Notes: generated by a model not told the origin, from the letters alone. A stretch of DNA of 64,000 nucleotides from Streptomyces sp. NRRL F-5630 (GCF_000719475.1 NZ_JOGO01000012.1:49582-113581), one strand, 5' to 3'; counted from the stretch's first letter, positions 48,883 through 58,023 are shown. Program-made: numbers and translations.

Positions 48883-49467
48883 CTACGCCGCGGGCACGCC
48901 CAGCCCCTCAACGACGACCGCGCCGGGCAACTGCGCGAACGCCTTGCCGGGGACGAGGAGTTTGCCGCGGCGCCGGCCGCTGCCGACGAGGACGTGGGGG
49001 AGGTCGGTGACCGCCGCGTCGATCAGGAGGGGCCAGTCGCCCGGCAGACCGACCGGCGTGATGCCGCCGTACTCCATGCCCGTCTCGCCCGTCGCGAGGT
49101 CCATCGCGGCGAACGACGCCTTGCGCGCGCCCAGTTGCTTGCGCACGACGCCGTTGACGTCGACGCGGGTGTGCGAGAGAGCCACGCAGGCGGCGTGCCT
49201 GCGGGCCTCGCCGCGCCGGCCCGTGACGATGACGCAGTTCGCGGACGCCTCCAAGAGGTCGCGCCCGTAGCGCTCGACGAAGGCGGCGGTGTCCGCGAAC
49301 TCCGGTTCGCTGTCGACCCAGTAGACCTCCTCGGCGGGGACGGGGCCCGCCCAGTGGCGTACCGCCCGCGCGACGGGCTCGACGAGGACGTCGAGGGCCT
49401 CGGGGGCGGTACGGACGTCGGTGAAGTCCCCCAGAGGCGCGCGCATGCGCGGCACGGTAGCAGTCAC
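48883..49467 (-). CDS. YbaK/EbsC-family aminoacyl-tRNA deacylase-like protein
   Basis: A 194-residue protein with the YbaK/ProX editing fold at about 40-190: ASANCVIVTGRRGEARRHAA, VNGVVRKQLGARKASFAAMD, GETGMEYGGITPVGLPGDWP and a C-terminal SGRRRGKLLVPGKAFAQLPG. Family members hydrolyse mischarged tRNA such as Cys-tRNAPro or Ala-tRNAPro. GTG 49467 overlaps the stop of the XRE-cupin gene in GTGA, so the two are translationally coupled; ATG 49446 is an alternative. The coupling suggests that the regulator controls this editing enzyme or that both answer to one signal. Confidence 0.9.
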   Translation of the reverse strand: MTATVPRMRAPLGDFTDVRTAPEALDVLVEPVARAVRHWAGPVPAEEVYWVDSEPEFADTAAFVERYGRDLLEASANCVIVTGRRGEARRHAACVALSHTRVDVNGVVRKQLGARKASFAAMDLATGETGMEYGGITPVGLPGDWPLLIDAAVTDLPHVLVGSGRRRGKLLVPGKAFAQLPGAVVVEGLGVPAA

Positions 49468-50039
49468 GGCTTCTCGTACGGCACCGAGACCGCCATCGTC
49501 GCCTCGGTGACCGACGCGCCCTCGTTGCGGTACGTGTGCGGGGCGTCGGCGGCGAAGACGGCGCCGCTGCCGGTGGGGACGCGATGGGCCTCCTCGCCGA
49601 CCACCAGGGTGAGGACACCGGCGGTGACGTGCAGGAGTTCCCTGGTGCCCGCGGGATGTCCCTCGGAGGAGTGAGCCTCGCCCGGCGCGAGCCGCCACGT
49701 CCACAGCTCCAGCGGCCCGGGGGCCTCGGTGCCCGCGCGCAGCACCCCGCTGCTGCCCGCCGCGGAACGCCACAGCACCACGGCGTCCTCCTCGGGCACG
49801 ATCCGCACACGCGGCCCCGGGGCCTGGTCGAGCAGGGTGGGGATGCTGATGCCGAGCGCGTCGGCGATCTTGACGACCGTGCCGAGGCTCGGGTTGGTGC
49901 GGGCCTGCTCGATCTGCACGATCATCCCGCGGCTCACCCCGGCCCGCGCCGCGAGCGCGTCGAGCGTGTGCCCGCGCTCGGCGCGCCAGTACCTGACGTT
50001 GCGCGCGAGCGTACGGGTCAGCGCCGCGAGATCCGCCAC
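49464..50039 (-). CDS. XRE-family HTH regulator with cupin domain
   Basis: A 191-residue protein. The XRE HTH is at about 5-65 (NVRYWRAERGHTLDALAARA; GVSRGMIVQIEQARTNPSLG), and a cupin_2 barrel at about 95-185 (LAPGEAHSSEGHPAGTRELL; VTAGVLTLVVGEEAHRVPTG; SGAVFAADAPHTYRN). Cupin-type XRE regulators usually sense small polar molecules and regulate adjacent catabolic or resistance genes. GTG 50039 has GGAGG nine bases upstream; an ATG at 50090 adds a basic tail outside the domain. Its stop overlaps the YbaK-like gene start. Confidence 0.92.
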   Translation of the reverse strand: MADLAALTRTLARNVRYWRAERGHTLDALAARAGVSRGMIVQIEQARTNPSLGTVVKIADALGISIPTLLDQAPGPRVRIVPEEDAVVLWRSAAGSSGVLRAGTEAPGPLELWTWRLAPGEAHSSEGHPAGTRELLHVTAGVLTLVVGEEAHRVPTGSGAVFAADAPHTYRNEGASVTEATMAVSVPYEKP

Positions 50040-50124
50040 CGGTTTCCACCTCCTCCACCGCCGGGCCGCGGGAACACGGCGCCGGGACACCGCACTGTAG
50101 CGAGGGCGCGCGGAGGCGCGGGCC

Positions 50125-50919
50125 TCAGTCCCGCTCCCGCTCCCGTTCCGCGAGCCGCTCCAGGCCCGCGAGCTGGTCGGCGTCGAGCGAGGCGAGGGCG
50201 GCGAGCTGGGCGGCGCTCGCCCCGCGCGGCAAGGGGACCGGGGCGGGCGTGCGCAGCGGCGGCTCCCAGCCCGTGGCCTCGTCCCAGCGGCGTACGACGC
50301 GCGCGGGCGCCCCGGCGACGACCGCGTGGTCGGGCACCGTGCCCCGTACGACCGAACCGGCGGCGACCACGACGTTGCGGCCGAGGTGCGCGCCGGGGAG
50401 TATCACGGCGCCCGTGCCGATCCAGGAGCCCGCGCCGATCGTGACCGGGGCGCGGCGCGGCCACTGCTTGCCGACCGGCTGGTGCGGGTCGTCGTAGCTG
50501 TGGTTGGTCGAGGTGACGTAGACGTACGGGCCGAAGTACGCCTCGTCGCCGATGGTGACGGGCGCGTCGGCGACGACGTGGCTGCCCCGGCCCAGGACGA
50601 CGCCGTTCCCGAGGCGCAGGACGGGGTCGGGGCCGAGGGTCTCGCCGGGGCCGAGCGGCAGCATCCCCGCCGTGAGGGTCACCTGTTCGGCGATGATGCA
50701 GTGCGCGCCGAGGTGGATCCAGCGTTCGTTGAAGAGCGTGCCCTGCGGGAAGGCGAGCCGGGTTCCCTCGCCGATGGCGCCGAAACGCAGCCGCCCGTGC
50801 GCGTGCGCGGTGACGGCGCCCGCCTCGCGCAACAGGCGCCAGCCGGTCTGCGCGGCGCGGTGCGCGAGGGCGCGCGGCCAGCGGGCGGGCGGGGGCAGGG
50901 GCTTGCGATTGCGCGGCAC
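50125..50919 (-). CDS. Hexapeptide-repeat (LbH) acyltransferase
   Basis: A 264-residue protein with left-handed beta-helix hexapeptide repeats at about 45-210 (GAIGEGTRLAFPQ; PVTIGAGSWIGTGAVILPGA; HLGRNVVVAAGSVVRGTVPD). The catalytic-type His is in VTSTNHSYDD, as in maltose/galactoside O-acetyltransferases, and the sequence ends in AVVAGAPARVVRRW. The C-terminal 50 residues are Ala/Leu/Arg-rich and helical, an extension. The acceptor, perhaps a sugar or wall glycan, is unknown. GTG 50919 is the only sensible start. It is transcribed on its own, 76 bp from the gamma-carbonic anhydrase gene. Confidence 0.9.
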   Translation of the reverse strand: MPRNRKPLPPPARWPRALAHRAAQTGWRLLREAGAVTAHAHGRLRFGAIGEGTRLAFPQGTLFNERWIHLGAHCIIAEQVTLTAGMLPLGPGETLGPDPVLRLGNGVVLGRGSHVVADAPVTIGDEAYFGPYVYVTSTNHSYDDPHQPVGKQWPRRAPVTIGAGSWIGTGAVILPGAHLGRNVVVAAGSVVRGTVPDHAVVAGAPARVVRRWDEATGWEPPLRTPAPVPLPRGASAAQLAALASLDADQLAGLERLAERERERD

Positions 50920-50995
50920 GGACTCACCGTACTCACGAGTAGCCCCGGCTGGGCGGCCGGGTCCTGTGATCTTCGGCCCAGCGGGCGGGTTCCGG

Positions 50996-51520
50996 TCAGC
51001 GCACCTCGGCGGCGTGGGTCCTCGCGAGATCGCGGTAGACGGCGGCGTTGAGCGCGATGCCCTCGCGCTCCTCTGCGGTCAGTTCACGGCGCACCTTGGC
51101 GGGGACGCCCGCGACGAGAGAGCCGGGCGGCACCTCCATGCCCTGCGGGACGAGCGCCTGCGCGGCGACGAGGGAACCCGCGCCGATCCGGGCGCCGTTG
51201 AGGACGGTGGCGCCCATGCCGACGAGGACGTCGTCCTCGACGACGCAGCCGTGCAGGACGGCGTTGTGGCCGACCGAGACGCCACTGCCGACGCGGACGG
51301 GGAAGCCCGGGTCGGCGTGGACCGTGCAGTTGTCCTGCACGTTGCTGCCCGGCCCGATCGTGATGCTGTCCGCGTCCCCGCGCAGCACCGTGTGGTACCA
51401 GACGCTCGCCTCCGCCTCCAGGCGGACGGCGCCGAGGACGACAGAGGTCGGCGCGGTGAAGGCGGCGGGATCGACCTCGGGGGAACGGCCGCCGACGGGC
51501 GAGACGAGGGCGTCGCTCAT
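50996..51520 (-). CDS. Gamma-class carbonic anhydrase-like protein
   Basis: A 174-residue left-handed beta-helix protein. YHTVLRGDADSITIGPGSNV, DNCTVHADPGFP and VGHNAVLHGCVVEDDVLVGM provide three His in the positions of the Zn/Fe ligands of gamma-carbonic anhydrases (HxxxD..H...H pattern). The C-terminal helix ALNAAVYRDLARTHAAE completes the trimer-forming unit. It could hydrate CO2, but many family members (YrdA/PaaY) have weak activity or thioesterase roles. The ATG overlaps the DedA stop by four bases, so the two are coupled, linking a pH/CO2-type function to a DedA membrane protein. Confidence 0.9.
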   Translation of the reverse strand: MSDALVSPVGGRSPEVDPAAFTAPTSVVLGAVRLEAEASVWYHTVLRGDADSITIGPGSNVQDNCTVHADPGFPVRVGSGVSVGHNAVLHGCVVEDDVLVGMGATVLNGARIGAGSLVAAQALVPQGMEVPPGSLVAGVPAKVRRELTAEEREGIALNAAVYRDLARTHAAEVR

Positions 51521-52356
51521 GCGGGGGTCTCCTGGGTCGTGCCGGTCTCGGCAGCGGGCCCGGCGACCGGGGCGGGCCCGGCGGCGGGCTCAGCGGCCGG
51601 GGCGGGCTCAGCGGCGGTGGCGGTCGCCGTCGTGGCGGCGGGCGCGGCGGCCACGGGCACGGTGGCGCTCGTCACCGGGCGGGTCGCGGTCTCCGCACCG
51701 GCTTCCGTTCCGCCCGCGCCGCCGAGGACCTTCTCCGCCGCCGCGCCCTTCGCCCGCTGCTTGGCGGCGCGGCGCTTCATGAGGAGGAGCGAGAGCGCGC
51801 CGACGAGGAGGGCGGCGAGCAGCGCGAGCCAGGAGAAGCGGCTCAGCCACTCCTCGGCGACCTTGCCCAGCGTGTAGACGACGGCGGTGGTGCCGCCCGC
51901 CCAGGCGATGCCGCCGAGCAGGTTGGCGATGAAGAACTTCCAGTACGGCATGTGCAGGACACCCGCGATGGGGCCCGCGAAGATGCGCAGGAGCGCGATG
52001 AAGCGGCCGAAGAAGACGGCCCACATGCCCCAGCGGTGGAAGGAGCTCTCGGCCGCCTCGACGTTCTGCGCGCTGAAGTGCTTGGGGAACCTCCGCTCCA
52101 GCTTGGCGATGAGCGGACGCCCGCCCTTGCGCCCGATCGCGTACCCGACCGAGTCCCCGATGACGGCCCCCGCGACGGCGCAGGCCCCGAGGACGTACGG
52201 GTCGATGTGGCCGTGCTGCGAGGCGAGCACGGCGGAGGAGACGAGCACGACCTCACCGGGCAGCGGGATACCGAGGCTCTCGACGCCGATCACCACCGCG
52301 ACGACGATGTACACGGCGATGGCGGGGACGGTCTCCAGCCACTCCTGGACGTGCAC
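51517..52356 (-). CDS. DedA-family membrane protein
   Basis: A 279-residue protein. The DedA (VTT/SNARE-assoc) domain occupies about 1-185 with helices and re-entrant loops: VVIGVESLGIPLPGEVVLVS, GDSVGYAIGRKGG, FFGRFIALLRIFAGPIAGVL and NLLGGIAWAGGTTAVVYTLG. The E-x-x-G-x-P-x-P-G-E and FGRF-x-x-x-x-R-x-F-A-G motifs are the family's functional residues. DedA proteins act in membrane lipid and undecaprenyl-phosphate recycling and proton-motive-force homeostasis. The C-terminal 70 residues are Ala/Pro/Thr-rich and disordered. GTG start; coupled to the gamma-carbonic anhydrase gene. Confidence 0.94.
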   Translation of the reverse strand: MHVQEWLETVPAIAVYIVVAVVIGVESLGIPLPGEVVLVSSAVLASQHGHIDPYVLGACAVAGAVIGDSVGYAIGRKGGRPLIAKLERRFPKHFSAQNVEAAESSFHRWGMWAVFFGRFIALLRIFAGPIAGVLHMPYWKFFIANLLGGIAWAGGTTAVVYTLGKVAEEWLSRFSWLALLAALLVGALSLLLMKRRAAKQRAKGAAAEKVLGGAGGTEAGAETATRPVTSATVPVAAAPAATTATATAAEPAPAAEPAAGPAPVAGPAAETGTTQETPA

Positions 52357-52585
52357 CGTGTTGCCTCCCAGACTTTTCTCGCGCGGGTGACGCGGATCGC
52401 GCGGACTTCACGCCACGCCCGACGCGCGCGCACGGCGGGCAGCCTACTGGATGGGACAACCGTGCGAAGACGTCCGGGTGTTCCCGGTGGGACGGCCGCC
52501 GGGGCCCCGCCCGCGTGTCACGACCCGGTCTCGCCACCCCCTCCCCCGTGGCGCGCACCACGCGCCGCCGCCTAGGGTCTCGCTC

Positions 52586-53788
52586 ATGTGGCCAGACGAA
52601 AAGCCGCCAGGGGGCGAGCACCATCCACGGATACCGCAGGACGGTCCGTGGCAGCAGGACGCCGGACAGACCGGGCAGCCGGGGCAGACCGGGCAGCCGG
52701 GCCAGGGAGGCGGCGGCTACGGGCAGCCGCAGCCCGGCTCCGGCGGGGGCTACGGGCAGCCCGCCCCCGGTCCGTACGCCCCGCAGGGCCCGTACGGACA
52801 GCAGCCGGGCACGCCTGCGGGCCCGTACGGGCAGCAGGGGGGCTACGGGACTCCCGGCCCGTACCAGCAGCCGGGCCCGTACCAGCAGCCCGCCTACGGG
52901 TACCCGCCGCAGCAGCCCTACGGCACGGTCGGCGCGGGTGGTCCCGGTGGCGGCGGTGGCGGCGGGAAGAACAGCAAGCGGACGACCGTGATCGTCTCGG
53001 TCGTCTGCGCCGTCGCCGTCCTCGCGGCGGCCGGGGGCACGGCCGCGTACGTCGTCGACAAGAAGGACGACAAGAAGACCGTGGCCGAGGACGGCAAGAA
53101 GTCGCCGTCGCCGAGCCCCTCGCCGCACGAGCCGAGCCCCACGGCGAGCCCGTCCTCACGCAACGCCGGGCGTGAGGAGCCCACGATCCCGGGCTGGCAG
53201 GTGGTCGCGAACCCGAAGTTCGGCACCGTCTTCGAGGTACCGGCCGACTGGGAGGTCGAGACCGCCGACGCCAGTCGCGGCTACCAGTGGGAGGACAAGG
53301 AGCAGCCCACGGGCTACGGCGCCGTCTCCGTCAACCGGCCCGCGTACTACAAGTCGGACTGGTGCAGCTACGTCGACAAGAAGGACGGCAAGCAGGAACT
53401 GTCCCTCGGTCTCGTCGGCTCCCGGGGCGAGCAGGGCGCCAAGAGCAGCGACGAGGCCGCCGAGACCCGTGTGCCGTGGTGGGTGTACGGCGGCTACACG
53501 TATCCCGACAAGAAGACCATGAAGCAGGAGAAGGCGAAGCCGTACACGACGAAGTCCGGGCTGACCGGGAGCGTCGCGCGGGCCTGGTCGGAGAACAACC
53601 CGAAGACGCACAAGTGCGCGAGCGACGGGAAGGCGATCGTCTTCGCCTTCAAGAACGGCGCGGGCGACTACGTGAGCTGGGACCTCAGCGGGCCCAAGGG
53701 CGTCGACGGGGAGGTGCCCGAGGAGCTGATCCAGCGCATCCTGAGCACGGTCCGCCTGACGAAGACGGCGCCCAAGAAGATGGACTGA
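52586..53788 (+). CDS. Membrane protein with Gly/Pro/Gln-rich cytoplasmic N terminus and exported domain
   Basis: A 400-residue protein. Residues 1-128 are low complexity with YGQP/QQPG/GPYG repeats; one TM helix (about 132-153: TTVIVSVVCAVAVLAAAGGT AAY) follows, then a Ser/Pro linker and an extracellular domain of about 215 residues (PGWQVVANPKFGTVFEVPAD; YYKSDWCSYVDKKDG; TRVPWWVYGGYTYPDKKTMK) with two Cys that may pair. Similar proteins are common in Streptomyces and annotated as DUF or hypothetical membrane proteins; the function is not known. TAGGGT at 52573-52578 ends 7 bases before the ATG, so the gene is probably leaderless. Confidence 0.88.
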   Translation: MWPDEKPPGGEHHPRIPQDGPWQQDAGQTGQPGQTGQPGQGGGGYGQPQPGSGGGYGQPAPGPYAPQGPYGQQPGTPAGPYGQQGGYGTPGPYQQPGPYQQPAYGYPPQQPYGTVGAGGPGGGGGGGKNSKRTTVIVSVVCAVAVLAAAGGTAAYVVDKKDDKKTVAEDGKKSPSPSPSPHEPSPTASPSSRNAGREEPTIPGWQVVANPKFGTVFEVPADWEVETADASRGYQWEDKEQPTGYGAVSVNRPAYYKSDWCSYVDKKDGKQELSLGLVGSRGEQGAKSSDEAAETRVPWWVYGGYTYPDKKTMKQEKAKPYTTKSGLTGSVARAWSENNPKTHKCASDGKAIVFAFKNGAGDYVSWDLSGPKGVDGEVPEELIQRILSTVRLTKTAPKKMD

Positions 53789-53864
53789 CGGCGGGGGCGG
53801 TGGGGCCCGCGGGGGGTGCCGAAAGGAATTGCCAGCGGGTCCCCCCTGCGGGGATAGTCTCCGC

Positions 53865-55211
53865 GTGAGTACTCCACCCCCGATCTCCCCGGCACCGGGG
53901 GCGGCTCCCTCCACGGGCCGCAGGCCCGCGTGGGCAGGACGCAACTACACGCTCCTGACGGCCGCGGCCGTCGTGAGCAACCTCGGGAGCCAGGGCGCGC
54001 TCATCGCGAGCGCGTTCGCCGTGCTCGGCGCGGGCGGGGACAGCGGGGACGTCGGGCTCGTGGCCGCGGCGCGCACACTGCCGCTCGTCGTCTTCCTGCT
54101 GGTGGGCGGCGCGCTCGCCGACCGGCTGCCCCGGCACCACGTGATGGTCGCGGCGAACAGCCTCAACTGCGTCTCGCAGGGGTTGTTCGCCGTCGTCGTG
54201 CTCACCGGGCACGCCACGCTCTGGTCGATGATGCTGCTCGCGGCGCTCGGCGGCACGGGAACGGCCTTCTTCTCGCCCGCTTCCGAGGGGATGCTCCTCG
54301 CCTCCGTGCACGGGCCGCAGGCCAGTCGTGCCTTCGCCTTCTACCGCGTCGCGATGCACGGCGCGGGGATCGGCGGCGCCGCGCTGGGCGGCGCGCTCGT
54401 CGCGCTCATCGGGCCCGGCTGGGTCCTCGCGGTCGACGCGGCGGCCTTCGCGGCGGCGGGGGCGCTGCGCGCGCTGCTCGACGTCGAGAAGATCCCGCGG
54501 CGCGAGGGCGACAAGGTCTCGCTCCTGCGGGATCTGCGCGAGGGCTGGCACGAGGTGACCGGGCGCCCCTGGCTGTGGTCCATCGTGCTCCAGTTCGCGG
54601 TGGTCAACGCGGTCGTCGGGGCCGCCGAGGCGGTGTACGGGCCGCTCGTCGCGGAGGAGCACCTCGGTGGCCCGGGGCCCTGGGGCACGGCGCTCGCCGG
54701 ATTCGGCGCGGGCACCCTGCTCGGGGCGCTCGCCATGACGCGGTGGCGCCCGGCGCGCCCCCTGCTCGCGGGGACGCTGTGCGTGCTGCCGCTCGCGCTG
54801 CCCTCGGCCGCGCTCGCCGTGCCGCTGCACGTCACCGGGCTCTTCGTGGTGATGTTCGTGAGCGGCACGTGCGTCGAGGTCTTCGGGGTCTCGTGGATGA
54901 CGGTGCTCCATCAGGAGATCCCCGAGGACAAGTTCTCGCGCGTGTCCTCGTACGACTGGCTCGGCTCGCTCGCGATGCTGCCGCTCGCGACCGCGATCGC
55001 CGGGCCGGTGGAGTCGGCCGTGGGGCGCTCGGCGGCGCTGTGGGGGTGCTCCGGGCTGATCCTGCTCCTGACCCTGGCGGTGCTGTGCGTGCCGGAGGTA
55101 CGGACCCTGCGCCGCGCGCCGACGGGCGCGGCCGGGCCGGTGCTCCCGACGCCGGAGGAGGGGCTGCCCGAGACGGTGACGACACCGGGGGACGAACGTC
55201 CCGGCACCTGA
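53865..55211 (+). CDS. MFS transporter (enterobactin-exporter-like)
   Basis: A 448-residue major facilitator with about 12 helices. The loop 2-3 motif is GGALADRLPRHHVMVAAN (about 80-97). The central part has GHATLWSMMLLAALGGTGTA and FFSPASEGMLLASVH, as in EntS/MdfA-like MFS_3 proteins. The substrate is unknown; drug or siderophore export is typical. GTG 53865 is preceded by TAGTCT (53855-53860), giving a leaderless arrangement. The stop abuts the end of the convergent spermidine-synthase-like gene with no gap. Confidence 0.9.
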   Translation: MSTPPPISPAPGAAPSTGRRPAWAGRNYTLLTAAAVVSNLGSQGALIASAFAVLGAGGDSGDVGLVAAARTLPLVVFLLVGGALADRLPRHHVMVAANSLNCVSQGLFAVVVLTGHATLWSMMLLAALGGTGTAFFSPASEGMLLASVHGPQASRAFAFYRVAMHGAGIGGAALGGALVALIGPGWVLAVDAAAFAAAGALRALLDVEKIPRREGDKVSLLRDLREGWHEVTGRPWLWSIVLQFAVVNAVVGAAEAVYGPLVAEEHLGGPGPWGTALAGFGAGTLLGALAMTRWRPARPLLAGTLCVLPLALPSAALAVPLHVTGLFVVMFVSGTCVEVFGVSWMTVLHQEIPEDKFSRVSSYDWLGSLAMLPLATAIAGPVESAVGRSAALWGCSGLILLLTLAVLCVPEVRTLRRAPTGAAGPVLPTPEEGLPETVTTPGDERPGT

Positions 55212-56063
55212 TCAGCCCACGTGGAAGGTGCCGCCCGGCGGGAGCGGGGACGGGGCGCTCTCGCCGTCGCGCACCGGGCGCGCCGAGCCCCGCAGCGCCT
55301 CGATCGCTTCCGGTTCCCCGACGAGGCGGGCAGGGAAGGCGTCCCGCGCGCAGCGGCGGGCGAGCCCTTCGGTGCGCGGTGGGGCGGTCGAGGCCAGGAC
55401 GACGACGTTGCCGAAGCGGCGCCCGCGCAGGACGGCCGGTTCGGCGAGGAGCGCGAGGTGGGCGAAGGCGGTGCCGAGGGTCGCGAGCTGGGCGCCGAGG
55501 AAGGCGAAGGGCGCGGAGTCGGCGAGGTTGGCGAGGTAGAGGCCGCCGGGGCGCAGGACGCGGGCGGCCTCGCGGGCGTACTCGGTGGTGGTGAGATGCC
55601 CCGGCACGGAGGACCCGCCGAACACGTCGGCGACGAGGACGTCGGCGACCCCGTCCGCCGCCCTCTCCAGCCACGCCCGCGCGTCCTCGACGTGCACGGT
55701 GGCCCCCGGTACGGCGGGCAGCGCCTCGTCGACGAGCGCGGCGAGCCCCCGGTCCGCCTCGACGACGTCCTGCCGCGAGCCGGGCCTGGTGGCGGCGAGA
55801 TAGCGGGGCAGCGTGAGCGCGCCCCCGCCGAGGTGCACGACATCGAGCGCCGCGCCCTCCTCGGCGGCGAGGTCGAGCACGTGCCCCATGCGCCGCGTGT
55901 ACTCGAACTCCAGGTGCGTGGGCGCGTCGAGATCGACGTACGACTGCGGCGCCTCGTCCACGGTGAGCAGCCAGGCCCGCGCCCGGTCGACATCGGGCAG
56001 CAGGCGCGCGACACCCTGGTCGACGGAACGGCGGACGGGGAGGGGTTCGGGGGAGGTCACCAC
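55212..56063 (-). CDS. Spermidine synthase-like methyltransferase-fold protein
   Basis: A 283-residue Rossmann-fold protein of the spermine/spermidine synthase superfamily. VDLDAPTHLEFEYTRRMGHV, DVVHLGGGALTLPRYLAATR (the glycine-rich AdoMet-type loop), DVVEADRGLAALVDEAL, VEDARAWLERAADGVADVLV and ADVFGGSSVPGHLTTTEYAR are recognisable. The GGGDG loop and catalytic Asp of true spermidine synthases are not well kept (HLGGGAL and ADVFGGSS), so polyamine synthesis is doubtful. It starts at GTG 56063 or the adjacent GTG 56060. Actinobacteria carry many such homologues, some fused to MFS domains; here an MFS gene is convergent next door. Confidence 0.85.
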   Translation of the reverse strand: MVTSPEPLPVRRSVDQGVARLLPDVDRARAWLLTVDEAPQSYVDLDAPTHLEFEYTRRMGHVLDLAAEEGAALDVVHLGGGALTLPRYLAATRPGSRQDVVEADRGLAALVDEALPAVPGATVHVEDARAWLERAADGVADVLVADVFGGSSVPGHLTTTEYAREAARVLRPGGLYLANLADSAPFAFLGAQLATLGTAFAHLALLAEPAVLRGRRFGNVVVLASTAPPRTEGLARRCARDAFPARLVGEPEAIEALRGSARPVRDGESAPSPLPPGGTFHVG

Positions 56064-56223
56064 GCCATTGTGCCGGGCGAAGGGGCCGCCGGACCGAGCC
56101 CCTCCGGGGGCCTTCCGGCCGGCGGCCGGGGGCGCCTGAGGAGCGGCTCCCGGGGCGGAGTCCCGCGAGGCGACCCCAGCACCGGGGGCCCCTGCGCCCC
56201 GCCGATTCGGTTACGCTCCCCGA

Positions 56224-56967
56224 ATGTTCGACGATGTCGAAACCCGCCCCGCTCGCGGAGTACGGCTGCTGTTCTCGCCGTGGGCGCGCCTGGCCCTTCT
56301 CCTCGCCCTGCTCGGCACCGGCGCCGCCCTCCTCCTGAGCCACGACCCCCGCGACCTGCTCACCGGCACGCTCGCGCACCAGTTCACGGGCAGTGTCGCG
56401 GTCGCCGTCTTCGCCCTGGCGTACGGCGTCTGCACGGCCGCCTTCGTGCCGCGCCCCGTGCTCAACCTGCTCGCGGGGGCGCTCTTCGGGAGCGCGTCCG
56501 GGCTCGGTGCCGCGGTCGCCGGTTCGGTGCTCGGCGCGGGGCTCGCCTTCGGGCTGGGACGCGTCCTCGGCCAGGACGCGCTGCGACCGCTGCTGCGGAC
56601 GAGATGGCTGCGCGCGGCCGACGGCCAGCTCAGCGCACACGGCTTCCGTACGACGCTGGCGCTGCGCCTCTTCCCCGGGCTCCCCTACTGGGGCGTCAAC
56701 TACTGCGCTGCCGTGGCCCGCACCCGGTGGCTGCCGTTCCTGCTGGCGACAGCGATCGGCGTCGTACCGAACACGGCGGCGTACGTCATCGCGGGGAGCC
56801 GTGCCGCCACTCCGGGCTCCCCGGTCTTCCTGCTGGCGGCGGGTTTCGTCGTGGTGACGGCGCTCGCCGGAGGCTGGATCGGCTGGCGGCGCAGGCACCG
56901 GATGCGGGGGGACGGCCCGGACGAGGAGAAGACACGCGAGCTCGTCGGGGCGAGCGGCAGGCATTGA
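56224..56967 (+). CDS. TVP38/TMEM64-family membrane protein
   Basis: A 247-residue protein with the VTT (DedA-related) fold. Helices include LALLLALLGTGAALLLSHDP, VAVAVFALAYGVCTAAFVPR and LLAGALFGSASGLGAAVAGS; the motif TLALRLFPGLPYWGVNYCAA matches the FxxxRxxP(x)PxxxxNY signature. It is probably involved in lipid or small-molecule traffic across the membrane; the exact role is unknown. TACGCT at 56212-56217 ends 6 bases before the ATG, so the mRNA is probably leaderless. This is the second VTT-fold protein in the window besides DedA. Confidence 0.92.
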   Translation: MFDDVETRPARGVRLLFSPWARLALLLALLGTGAALLLSHDPRDLLTGTLAHQFTGSVAVAVFALAYGVCTAAFVPRPVLNLLAGALFGSASGLGAAVAGSVLGAGLAFGLGRVLGQDALRPLLRTRWLRAADGQLSAHGFRTTLALRLFPGLPYWGVNYCAAVARTRWLPFLLATAIGVVPNTAAYVIAGSRAATPGSPVFLLAAGFVVVTALAGGWIGWRRRHRMRGDGPDEEKTRELVGASGRH

Positions 56968-57150
56968 CACCCCATTGGCCGACGCTTCGGCTCGCGTTCA
57001 CCTGTCCGTCCCCTCGCGTGCCCTACGCTCGCCGCGACCGGCGCATGATCGTCTCTCCCTCCCCGGGCCCTACGGCGGCGGCGGTTGACCACCTCCGGCC
57101 GGGGCCGCTCCCGGTTCCGTACCTGACCACCGTGGGACGGCTGCGCGTTC

Positions 57151-58023
57151 ATGTCTTGGTTCGAATCCTTCATCCTCGGTCTGGTCCAGGGCCTGACCGA
57201 GTTCCTCCCGATCTCGTCGAGCGCGCACCTGCGGCTCGCCGCCGCCTTCGCGGGCTGGCACGACCCGGGGGCGGCGTTCACGGCGATCACCCAGATCGGC
57301 ACGGAATGCGCGGTGATCCTGTACTTCCGCAAGGACATCGGGCGGATCATCGCCGCGTGGTTCAGGTCCCTGACGAGCCGTGAGGCCCGCCGCGACCACG
57401 ACGCGAAGATGGGCTGGCTCGTGATCGTCGGCTCGATCCCGATCGGCGTGCTCGGGATCACGCTGCAGGACCAGATCGAGGGGCCGTTCCGCGACCTGCG
57501 GCTCATCGCGACGACGCTCGTCGTCATGGGCCTCGTCCTCGGCTTCGCCGACTTCCTCGCGGCACGCGACGAGAACGGCGGCAGACACCGCGCGGGCGGG
57601 CAGCGCAAGACGCTCGACGACCTCGGCGTACGGGACGGGCTCATCTACGGCTTCTGCCAGGCGCTGGCGCTGGTCCCCGGCGTCTCGCGCTCGGGCGCGA
57701 CGATCAGCGGCGGCCTGCTCATGGGCTACACGCGCGCCGCGGCGGCGCGGTACTCCTTCCTGCTCGCGATCCCCGCCGTACTCGCCTCGGGGATCTTCGA
57801 GCTGAAGGACGCGGGCAAGGGGCACGTCGCCTGGGGCCCGACGCTCTTCGCGACGGTCATCGCGTTCGCCGTCGGGTACGCGGTCATCGCATGGTTCATG
57901 CGGTACATCAGCCACCGCAGCTTCCTCCCCTTCGTGATCTACCGCGTCGCGCTCGGCCTCGCGCTCTTCGGCCTCGTGCAGAGCGGGGCCCTGAGCCCGC
58001 ACGCGGGCGAGTCGGCGGGCTGA
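57151..58023 (+). CDS. uppP: Undecaprenyl-diphosphatase
   Basis: A 290-residue integral membrane phosphatase (UppP/BacA). The two signature regions are [20 protein letters not shown] (about 9-28, with the catalytic Glu and Ser cluster) and [20 protein letters not shown] (about 175-194, with the phosphate-binding RSG). It converts undecaprenyl diphosphate to undecaprenyl phosphate at the outer face of the membrane for peptidoglycan and teichoic acid synthesis, and gives bacitracin tolerance. Length and helix count are typical. Its neighbours TVP38 and, further away, DedA are also lipid-carrier-related membrane proteins, but no operon is evident. Confidence 0.96.
   Translation: MSWFESFILGLVQGLTEFLPISSSAHLRLAAAFAGWHDPGAAFTAITQIGTECAVILYFRKDIGRIIAAWFRSLTSREARRDHDAKMGWLVIVGSIPIGVLGITLQDQIEGPFRDLRLIATTLVVMGLVLGFADFLAARDENGGRHRAGGQRKTLDDLGVRDGLIYGFCQALALVPGVSRSGATISGGLLMGYTRAAAARYSFLLAIPAVLASGIFELKDAGKGHVAWGPTLFATVIAFAVGYAVIAWFMRYISHRSFLPFVIYRVALGLALFGLVQSGALSPHAGESAG

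Noticed and set aside
55212..56063. Calling this gene spermidine synthase (speE)
   Set aside because: The AdoMet loop and catalytic Asp region are not well conserved and no speD/ADC gene is nearby.
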